Positions 1-5,153 of a stretch of DNA of 5,153 nucleotides are shown here, piece after piece. This DNA is from Bacteroidales bacterium (GTDB lineage Bacteria; Bacteroidota; Bacteroidia; Bacteroidales; VadinHA17), in NCBI GenBank assembly GCA_003155705.1, contig PMEC01000179.1, positions 1-5,153 on the forward strand, read 5' to 3'. The notes beneath the pieces were generated by a model. That model did no database searches and was not told the origin of the DNA. It was given only the letters and a program-made list of their open reading frames with translations. The position numbers were made by a program, and so were the translations under genes. Numbering within the stretch: the first letter of the stretch is position 1; each line of letters begins with the position of its first letter.

Positions 1-930
1 ATCCTTATTATATTCATAAAATCCTTTCCCTGTTCTTCTTCCCCATTGATTAGCTCTGACGAGGGTTTTAAGCATTGGCGATGATTTGTACTTTTTATCC
101 CCGAATTCATCATAAAGGTTCTCGCACCATCTTAAAATTTTATCAAGGCCGATTTTGTCTGCCATTTCAAAGGGACCAAGAGGAAGGCCAAAACCAACTT
201 TCATAGTTGTGTCAATATCTTCCATCTTTCCGGTGCCCTGCATCAATATTTCACAAGCTTCATTAATAAAAGGTACCATTAGCCTGGTGCTAATGAGGCC
301 CGGAGACTCTTTTACAGGAATTACCTTCTTCCCGATCAGATTAGCAAACTTGATTGTGTTTTCGTAAGCAGTTTGCGAAGTATAAAGCCCTTTGACAATC
401 TCCACGACCCTGGCATCAGCTTCAGGAGTAAGAAAATGAAAACTCACACAACGGTCTTTATGAATAAGATCGGCAGTAAGTTCTGTAATAACCTGCGTTG
501 AGGAATTCGTGGCAATAATCGTATCCCTGTCTACAAATCGTTCAATATTCTGCAGAATTTTAGCACGCACCTCATGACTTTGTTCACGGGAGGAAGACTT
601 AATAGCTTCGATCACAATATCGCATCCTTTGAATTTATTATAGTCTGTTGTTCCCTTTATCCTCGATAATATTGCCAGTTTTTCAGAGTTGGTCATTCCC
701 CATCTTTCAATTATGCGGTCAAGTTCCTTCGCCAGTTCTGCATATGCCTGGTCAATTTTTTCCTGCGAGAGATCAAGGAATATTACATCCAGCCCTTTGG
801 AGCTCACCATCCGGGCAATATTTTGTCCAACTGATCCTGCACCAACAATTCCGACACGGGAAAACAAAGTTTTTGGCCGGGTATCCTTGTACAATGCGTA
901 ATCTTCCAGTTGTTCGATGCTATCTGACAT
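1..930 (-). CDS. 3-hydroxyacyl-CoA dehydrogenase (3-hydroxybutyryl-CoA dehydrogenase type), C-terminus cut by window edge
   Basis: This cytoplasmic enzyme is expected to interconvert 3-hydroxyacyl-CoA and 3-oxoacyl-CoA with NAD(H), in beta-oxidation or in butyrate-type metabolism. Translation gives 310 residues with no stop before the edge. The N-terminal Rossmann domain has the dinucleotide motif GAGSVG (residues 30-35), an acidic residue after the second strand (D53) and IVIEAI (105-110). NSST (142-145) and the catalytic His in SFHF (H165), with E177 as its probable partner, follow. The C-terminal domain starts near PGLISTR (210-216), contains GPFEMADKIGLD (252-263) and reaches GRRTGKGFYEY (297-307), which normally lies near the end of the family, so probably only a few residues are missing. 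Two sites differ from the usual form: HFLTP replaces HFFNP, and Thr215 replaces the common Asn of PGFxxNR. An in-frame TAA lies at 946-948 and no other Met is nearby, so the ATG at 930 is secure. The substrate chain length cannot be read from the sequence. Confidence 0.9.
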   Translation of the reverse strand, partial: MSDSIEQLEDYALYKDTRPKTLFSRVGIVGAGSVGQNIARMVSSKGLDVIFLDLSQEKIDQAYAELAKELDRIIERWGMTNSEKLAILSRIKGTTDYNKFKGCDIVIEAIKSSSREQSHEVRAKILQNIERFVDRDTIIATNSSTQVITELTADLIHKDRCVSFHFLTPEADARVVEIVKGLYTSQTAYENTIKFANLIGKKVIPVKESPGLISTRLMVPFINEACEILMQGTGKMEDIDTTMKVGFGLPLGPFEMADKIGLDKILRWCENLYDEFGDKKYKSSPMLKTLVRANQWGRRTGKGFYEYNKD

Positions 931-989
931 TTCCTTATTAATTGATTATTAATACTTTATAATGAAGAGAATTTATTTTTCTTACCATG
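931..989 (-). other. 59-bp spacer between pta and the dehydrogenase gene
   Basis: This is a short AT-rich gap between two genes on the same strand, which fits one transcript. No hairpin followed by a T-run is visible, so I see no terminator. The purine stretch AAGGAA (complement of 931-936) touches the dehydrogenase ATG directly. That is too close for normal Shine-Dalgarno pairing, so initiation there probably depends on a weakly structured A/T-rich leader. No convincing second promoter was found, although the AT content does not exclude one. Confidence 0.5.
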
Positions 990-1997
990 TTATTTATTCA
1001 TTCCGGCTGCCTGGTTTGCAGTAATGGCAATCATGCTCACTATATCACTTACCGAGCATCCTCTTGAAAGGTCATTGATCGGAGCAGCCATCCCCTGCAA
1101 AATAGGCCCGATGGCTTCAGCATGAGCAAGCCGTTGAGTAAGCTTATAGGCAATATTACCACAGTTAAGGTCAGGAAAGATAAGCACATTAGCCTTTCCG
1201 GCAATCTTGCTTCCCGGTGCTTTCTTCTGACCAATTGCTTCAATAAGAGCAGCATCGGCCTGGAGCTCGCCATCAATCATGAGATCGGGAGCCATTGCCC
1301 TGGCAATTTTTGTTGCACTTACTACTTTATCCACCATCTCGTGAGATGCACTCCCTTTGGTCGAGAAGCTAAGCATGGCAATCCTTGGCTCAAAACCGGC
1401 AATAGCTCTTGTTGTATGGGCTGTTGCAATTGCAATTTCAGCAAGCTCTTTATCAGTTGGGTTTGGATGAACAGCGCCATCGGCATAGATCAGAATGCCA
1501 TTCTCTCCGAAACTTTTGTCAGGAAGTATCATTATAAATGCTCCGGATACAACTGAAATTCCCGGAGCTGTTTTAACATAGTGAAATGCAGGTCTTAAAA
1601 CATCGCCTGTTGCATGGTCTGCACCTGAAACTTCTCCATCAGCATCACCATTCTTAATCATCAGTACGCCAAGGTATAGAGGGTCTTCAATCAGTCTTGA
1701 GGCCTCCTCGCGCGTCAATCCTTTATGTTTTCGCAATTCAACCATAAGATCGATATAGTGATCCTTCTTTTCGTGAGATTTGGGATCAACGATTTTGGCT
1801 TTCCCGATGTTTTTTAAGCCCTTCTTTGCAGCAAGGGCAGTAATTTCAGAAAGATTTCCGATTAAAATGATCTGAGCTAACCCCTCTTCAATAGCAATAT
1901 CAGCTGCCTGAATTGTTCTTTCTTCAGTTCCTTCAGGAAGTACAATCCGCTTATTATGTTTTCTGGCATTTAATTTGATTCGATCTATTAATTCCAT
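990..1997 (-). CDS. pta: Phosphate acetyltransferase (short single-domain form)
   Basis: Pta catalyses acetyl-CoA + phosphate = acetyl phosphate + CoA in the cytoplasm. With acetate kinase it makes ATP and acetate, or activates acetate in reverse. The 335 residues match the short form, which is only the PTA_PTB catalytic domain without the N-terminal extension of enterobacterial Pta. Recognisable blocks are VLPEGTEERT (19-28), ELRKHKG (87-93), DHATGDVLRPA (127-137), VVSGAF (149-154), YADGAVHPNPT (171-181), FPDLNCGNIAYK (274-285), EAIGPILQG (294-302) and DLSRGCSVSDI (309-319). Arg89, Arg135, Ser311, Arg312 and Asp318 sit where the Methanosarcina Pta catalytic and substrate residues Arg87, Arg133, Ser309, Arg310 and Asp316 lie, a constant offset of two. 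The DLSRGCSVSD block argues for Pta over phosphate butyryltransferase. The start is the first Met of the conserved N-terminus; the bases before it contain no Shine-Dalgarno sequence. The dehydrogenase gene follows 59 bp downstream. No acetate kinase gene is adjacent on the upstream side. Confidence 0.96.
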   Translation of the reverse strand: MELIDRIKLNARKHNKRIVLPEGTEERTIQAADIAIEEGLAQIILIGNLSEITALAAKKGLKNIGKAKIVDPKSHEKKDHYIDLMVELRKHKGLTREEASRLIEDPLYLGVLMIKNGDADGEVSGADHATGDVLRPAFHYVKTAPGISVVSGAFIMILPDKSFGENGILIYADGAVHPNPTDKELAEIAIATAHTTRAIAGFEPRIAMLSFSTKGSASHEMVDKVVSATKIARAMAPDLMIDGELQADAALIEAIGQKKAPGSKIAGKANVLIFPDLNCGNIAYKLTQRLAHAEAIGPILQGMAAPINDLSRGCSVSDIVSMIAITANQAAGMNK

Positions 1998-2192
1998 TGT
2001 AAATCAATAATTTAATTAATTAATTTCTAAGCTCTAAATGTACGAAAAAAAAAATCTATTAAACAATTTTCCGTTACATGATTAATATCAGGATTCATAC
2101 TTTTTATAAACCAATTTCATTATTTGCGGACAACTCTCCGGTTTTGTTCAAATCCTTTGTTATTTTAGCAATTTTAAAATATTCGTTGCCAG
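1998..2192. promoter_or_regulatory. Divergent intergenic region between pta and the flavoprotein gene
   Basis: This 195-bp AT-rich spacer separates two outward-facing genes, so promoters for both must lie here or within the gene starts. Visible elements are a palindrome TTAATTAATTAA at 2012-2023, a run of ten A at 2045-2054, a GC-richer patch with the short inverted repeat CGGA-N6-TCCG at 2127-2140, and a perfect 10-bp palindrome ATTTTAAAAT at 2171-2180, only 12 bp before the flavoprotein ATG. On the plus strand, TATTTTAG (2161-2168) resembles the Bacteroidota -7 box TAnnTTTG with one mismatch. The nearest TTTG upstream (2143-2146) is only 14 bp away, which is too close for the usual -33 spacing. 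There is no Shine-Dalgarno before either start. The regulatory role follows from position; the individual sites are unproven. Confidence 0.6.
2035..2067 (-). promoter_or_regulatory. Weak candidate Bacteroidota-type promoter for pta
   Basis: Read on the minus strand, TACATTTA (2035-2042) matches the -7 consensus TAnnTTTG except for its last base. ATTG (2064-2067) lies 21 bp further upstream in place of the -33 box TTTG. The spacing is roughly right and would put the transcript start about 30 nt before the pta ATG. In such AT-rich DNA a match of this quality can easily arise by chance. Confidence 0.2.
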
Positions 2193-5153
2193 ATGGATAC
2201 TTTTATTCGCAGATTGGATGAACTGGGAAACAGCCTTGACGGAGAACTTAAGCATGATCTTATATCGAGAACAATATATTCAACCGACGCCTCAGTTTAC
2301 AGGGAAATGCCTGTTGCTGTCGTTTATCCAAGAGGCGGAGATGATATTATAAAAGTTCTGAGTTTTGCATCCAAAGAAAAGACTACTGTAACAGTCAGAG
2401 CAGCAGGAACTTCACTTGCTGGTCAGGTTGTCGCAAACGGTTTGATTGTTGATATCTCAAGATATATGAACAAGATTCTTGAGATTAATGTCCCTGAGAA
2501 ATGGGCACGAGTTGAACCAGGGGTTGTGCTCGATGAACTTAATATGAAGCTCAAAGAGCATGGGCTGCTTTTTGGTCCGGAAACTTCGACATCCAACAGA
2601 TGCAATATAGGAGGAATGGTTGGAAACAACGCATGTGGCTTACACTCTGTTATTTACGGCTCAACAAGAGATCATACTATTGAACTGAAGACAATACTCA
2701 GTGATGGCAGTGAAGAGATCTTCGGACCAGTTGACAAGGAGACATTTGAAATTAAATGTAAAAATGACACTTATTCTGGAAAAATCTATAGGAACATAAA
2801 AGAGATACTGTCTAATCCTGAAAACAGAAAAAGTATTCAGGATGACTTTCCTGATCCGTTAATTCCGAGAAGAAACACCGGTTACGCTCTTGACCTTCTT
2901 CTTAATTCCAAAGTCTTTTCAGATGAATCACAGAGTGATTTTAATTTTGCAAAATTGCTGGTCGGGTCAGAGGGAACACTGGCTATTGCTACAGAAATAA
3001 AATTAAATCTGGTTCCATTACCGCCTGCTAATAAGGCGCTTGTATGTATTCATCTAAACAATAGAAACGAATCATTTAAGGCCAATCTTATTGCTCTGAA
3101 ATACAAGCCATCAGCAGTCGAACTGATGGATGACAGGATATTAAATCTCACTGAAGAAAACATCACACAGCGTAAAAACCGCTTTTTCATTGAAGGTAAA
3201 CCCGGGGCAATTGTAATTGTGGAATTTACCAGGGAAACAAGTGAGGAACTTGACAGCACAATTGTCAGAATGGTCAATGAATTGAAAGAAGCCGGTTACG
3301 GATATTCTTATCCTGTTGTAAAGGGGAAAAATATTCCGGCTGTCTGGGAATTGCGTAAGGCAGGTCTTGGGGTTCTTTCAAATATGAAGGGAGATTCAAA
3401 ACCCGTTTCATTGATTGAGGATACGGCTGTAGGAGTCAATCAGTTACCTCAATATATGGAGGATTTTGAAAAGATGCTTTCATTATATGGTAAGGATTCT
3501 GTTTATCATGCACATATCGGCACCGGAGAACTGCATATAAGACCGGTTCTGAATCTTAAGAATGAAGAAGATGTAAAGCTTTTCAGGATACTGGGCCTTG
3601 AAACTGCCAAGCTTGTAAAAAAGTACAGGGGATCAATGAGCGGGGAACATGGAGACGGTAGGCTCAGAGGTGAATTTATACCCGTTGTTATCGGTGAAAA
3701 GAATTATGAATTGCTGAGACAGATAAAGCAATGCTGGGATCCCGAAAATATTCTTAATCCGGGTAAGATTACCGATACCAAACCAATGAATTCATTTTTA
3801 AGGTATTCTCCGGGGCAGCTTACTCCTTTTCTTGAAACATACTATGATTTCTCCCAGACAGACGGAATAATCAGAGCAGCTGAAAACTGCAACGGATCAG
3901 GAGATTGCAGAAAATCTGATTTAATCGGCGGGCTGATGTGCCCAAGCTTTATGGCAACTCACGATGAAAAGAACAGCACAAGGGCCAGGGCAAATATAAT
4001 CAGGGAGTTTTTAGGCAAAGAGGGAAATGATCCGTGGAATCATGATCAGATATATGAGATACTTGATTTATGTCTATCATGTAAAGGATGCAAATCAGAG
4101 TGCCCTTCAAATGTTGACATCGCAAAGATGAAATCAGAATTCCTTCAGCATTGGAATGACAAACATGGCATTCCTCTCAGGACCAGGATGATAGCCAATA
4201 TTCATATTATAAATAAAGCAGGATCAATATTTCCTTCATTTTTTAATTTTTTTGCAGGAAATCAGTTTTTTTCCTCGATTCTTAAAAGAGTTGCCGGATT
4301 TGCCCAAAAGAGATCTATACCATTAATATATAGTACAACTCTCAGAAACTGGGTAAGAAAAAACCTTGAAGACATTAATCCCAAATCTCCGAAAGGAAGT
4401 GTTTGTCTTTTCATTGATGAATTCACAGATTTTAATGATACTGAAAAGGGCATTAAAGCAATAAAGCTGTTAACATCTCTTAATTATAAGGTGATTACTG
4501 TAAACAATGCAGTTAGTGCAAGGACTTATATTTCAAAAGGGATGTTAAGGAGAGCCAAAAAGGTAATAAGAATAAACATCCTGATCTTCAGAGATTTAAT
4601 AAATGACGAACTCCCATTAATCGGCATTGAGCCATCGGGGATCCTTGGATTCAGGGATGAATATCCAGATCTTGCCGGTTCAGACTTAAGGGAGGCAGCC
4701 TTAAAGCTTGCAGGAAACTGTTTTCTGATTGATGAGTTCATTTCAAATGAATTTAAGGCTGGGAGGATAAGTCAAAATGATTTTACCGATACAAAGAAAG
4801 AGCTTCTTCTGCATACCCATTGTCAGCAAAAGGCAATTGCATCTTCAGCTCCAACGATTGAATCATTGTCGATTCCAAAAAACTATCAGGTAAAGGAAAT
4901 CCGGTCGGGTTGTTGTGGTATGGCCGGAGCATTTGGCTATGAAAAAGAGCATTATGACCTTTCGAACAAAATCGGAGAAATGATTCTTTTTCCTGAAATC
5001 AGAAATAGTGATAAAAATTCTATCATAGTAGCCCCTGGCACCAGTTGCCGTCATCATATCAAGGATGGAACAGGAAGAGTAGCATTACATCCTTTGGAGG
5101 TTTTGTATGAGGCATTGAGGTATAACGACAAACGGCGTAACGGCATAACGGCA
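2193..5153 (+). CDS. FAD-linked oxidase with Fe-S and CCG domains, D-lactate / D-2-hydroxyacid dehydrogenase family; stop codon beyond window edge
   Basis: This family oxidises D-2-hydroxyacids such as D-lactate or D-2-hydroxyglutarate on FAD and passes electrons through Fe-S centres, probably to quinone at the inner face of the membrane; the exact substrate is unknown. The frame is intact for 987 codons. The FAD_binding_4 domain (about 40-250) has RAAGTSLAGQ (69-78), PETSTSNRCNIGGM (129-142) and NNACG (145-149). The FAD-oxidase C-terminal domain (about 265-530) has HIGTGELH (441-448), GEHGDG (485-489 onward) and WDPENILNPGKI (515-526); H441, H448 and E485 are the likely metal-site residues. 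The Fe-S domain has CNGSGDC (566-572), C583-P584 and Cys627, 630, 633 and 637 in CxxCxxCxxxCP. A cysteine-free first CCG-like half (about 725-840) is followed by a complete second half with HTHCQQ (874-879), SGCCG (906-909) and GTSCRHH (949-955). No signal peptide is seen. The in-frame TAA at 2175-2177 fixes the ATG at 2193. The last 11 codons run into an 8-bp repeat. Overall architecture resembles E. coli YdiJ. Confidence 0.93.
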   Translation, partial: MDTFIRRLDELGNSLDGELKHDLISRTIYSTDASVYREMPVAVVYPRGGDDIIKVLSFASKEKTTVTVRAAGTSLAGQVVANGLIVDISRYMNKILEINVPEKWARVEPGVVLDELNMKLKEHGLLFGPETSTSNRCNIGGMVGNNACGLHSVIYGSTRDHTIELKTILSDGSEEIFGPVDKETFEIKCKNDTYSGKIYRNIKEILSNPENRKSIQDDFPDPLIPRRNTGYALDLLLNSKVFSDESQSDFNFAKLLVGSEGTLAIATEIKLNLVPLPPANKALVCIHLNNRNESFKANLIALKYKPSAVELMDDRILNLTEENITQRKNRFFIEGKPGAIVIVEFTRETSEELDSTIVRMVNELKEAGYGYSYPVVKGKNIPAVWELRKAGLGVLSNMKGDSKPVSLIEDTAVGVNQLPQYMEDFEKMLSLYGKDSVYHAHIGTGELHIRPVLNLKNEEDVKLFRILGLETAKLVKKYRGSMSGEHGDGRLRGEFIPVVIGEKNYELLRQIKQCWDPENILNPGKITDTKPMNSFLRYSPGQLTPFLETYYDFSQTDGIIRAAENCNGSGDCRKSDLIGGLMCPSFMATHDEKNSTRARANIIREFLGKEGNDPWNHDQIYEILDLCLSCKGCKSECPSNVDIAKMKSEFLQHWNDKHGIPLRTRMIANIHIINKAGSIFPSFFNFFAGNQFFSSILKRVAGFAQKRSIPLIYSTTLRNWVRKNLEDINPKSPKGSVCLFIDEFTDFNDTEKGIKAIKLLTSLNYKVITVNNAVSARTYISKGMLRRAKKVIRINILIFRDLINDELPLIGIEPSGILGFRDEYPDLAGSDLREAALKLAGNCFLIDEFISNEFKAGRISQNDFTDTKKELLLHTHCQQKAIASSAPTIESLSIPKNYQVKEIRSGCCGMAGAFGYEKEHYDLSNKIGEMILFPEIRNSDKNSIIVAPGTSCRHHIKDGTGRVALHPLEVLYEALRYNDKRRNGITA
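3888..4109 (+). other. Ferredoxin-like Fe-S binding segment of the flavoprotein
   Basis: This stretch encodes residues 566-639. The second cysteine set, Cys627, 630, 633 and 637 followed by Pro638, has the regular spacing of a [4Fe-4S] ferredoxin site. The first set has Cys566, Cys572 and Cys583 followed by Pro584, with Ser569 where a ferredoxin would have its second cysteine. From memory, such a substitution is common in this oxidase family, so it probably reflects a three-cysteine site or one completed by another ligand. It does not look like recent damage. Confidence 0.8.
4812..5066 (+). other. Second cysteine-rich CCG domain of the flavoprotein
   Basis: This region encodes residues about 874-958 and matches the CCG domain found in heterodisulfide reductase subunit B, GlpC and the glycolate oxidase Fe-S subunit. 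It shows three cysteine positions: HTHCQQ (Cys877), the paired Cys907-Cys908 before Gly909 with the family-typical MAGAFGYE after it, and GTSCRH (Cys952). These usually bind an Fe-S cluster or take part in electron transfer. The first CCG-like half upstream has no such cysteines. Confidence 0.75.
5123..5153 (+). repeat. Short 8-bp tandem repeat (unit TAACGGCA) reaching the window edge
   Basis: Two exact copies of TAACGGCA lie at 5138-5145 and 5146-5153. They are preceded by the diverged copy AAACGGCG at 5130-5137 and by TAACGAC at 5123-5129, one base short. The array touches the right edge, so its true length is unknown. It lies in the last codons of the flavoprotein, after the conserved LHPLEVLYEAL segment. 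In the gene's frame, one further unit would place TAA directly after the last visible codon. Confidence 0.7.

Noticed and set aside
155..367. Plus-strand open frame of 70 codons
   Set aside because: It is antisense to the C-terminal domain of the dehydrogenase, which reads through cleanly.
931..936. AAGGAA as ribosome binding site of the dehydrogenase
   Set aside because: It is directly adjacent to the ATG, with no spacer for anti-Shine-Dalgarno pairing.
648..941. Plus-strand open frames of 70-97 codons
   Set aside because: They are antisense to the Rossmann domain of the dehydrogenase and show no domain or start signal.
931..989. Terminator between pta and the dehydrogenase gene
   Set aside because: There is no stem-loop with a T-run in the minus-strand reading; only AT-rich sequence is seen.
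1122..1556. Plus-strand open frame of 144 codons
   Set aside because: It lies antisense inside pta, whose catalytic motifs are all intact; the product shows no recognisable domain.
990..1997. Phosphate butyryltransferase instead of Pta, suggested by the neighbouring dehydrogenase
   Set aside because: The length and the DLSRGCSVSD, FPDLNCGN and VLPEGTEER blocks fit Pta.
2143..2168. Promoter-like TTTG and TATTTTAG on the plus strand
   Set aside because: The gap of 14 bp is too short for the -33/-7 spacing known from Bacteroidota, so the pair was not listed as a promoter.
2423..5057. Several minus-strand open frames of 63-75 codons
   Set aside because: All lie opposite the uninterrupted flavoprotein frame and encode unrecognisable peptides.

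Overview
The window looks like a chromosomal piece of an AT-rich bacterium, most probably a member of the Bacteroidota (Bacteroidales-like). Three things suggest this: AT-rich spacers, starts with no usable Shine-Dalgarno sequence, and protein families in the form I recall from that phylum. The assignment comes from general impression and not from a database match. There are no RNA genes, insertion sequences, CRISPR arrays or phage genes, and almost all of the window is coding.

Layout: (1) Positions 1-930, minus strand: a 3-hydroxyacyl-CoA (3-hydroxybutyryl-CoA type) dehydrogenase. It is complete at the N-terminus and runs off the left edge close to its natural C-terminus. (2) Positions 990-1997, minus strand: a complete 335-residue phosphate acetyltransferase, Pta. 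Its stop lies 59 bp before the dehydrogenase start, so the two probably form one transcript in the order pta then dehydrogenase. (3) Positions 1998-2192: a 195 bp AT-rich divergent spacer that must hold the control signals of both directions. (4) Positions 2193-5153, plus strand: one uninterrupted 987-codon frame for a large D-lactate / D-2-hydroxyacid dehydrogenase-like flavoprotein. It carries an FAD-binding domain, an FAD-oxidase C-terminal domain, a ferredoxin-like Fe-S domain and a cysteine-rich CCG domain. The frame is still open at the right edge, but the conserved C-terminus has been reached.

The genes suggest a link between oxidation of 2-hydroxyacids and acyl-CoA/acyl-phosphate metabolism. 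The flavoprotein could turn D-lactate or a related 2-hydroxyacid into the 2-oxoacid. Pta interconverts acetyl-CoA and acetyl phosphate. The dehydrogenase interconverts 3-hydroxyacyl-CoA and 3-oxoacyl-CoA with NAD(H). The pathway link is inference from gene content. No acetate kinase gene is adjacent to pta inside the window.

The window is mostly ordinary metabolism. The most unusual feature is a short 8-bp tandem repeat (unit TAACGGCA) at the extreme right edge. It lies inside the last codons of the flavoprotein, after the conserved C-terminus, and appears to form the end of the reading frame. Secondary points are family-atypical residues in the dehydrogenase active site and missing cysteines in two places of the flavoprotein. 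I found no convincing evidence of an undescribed system.
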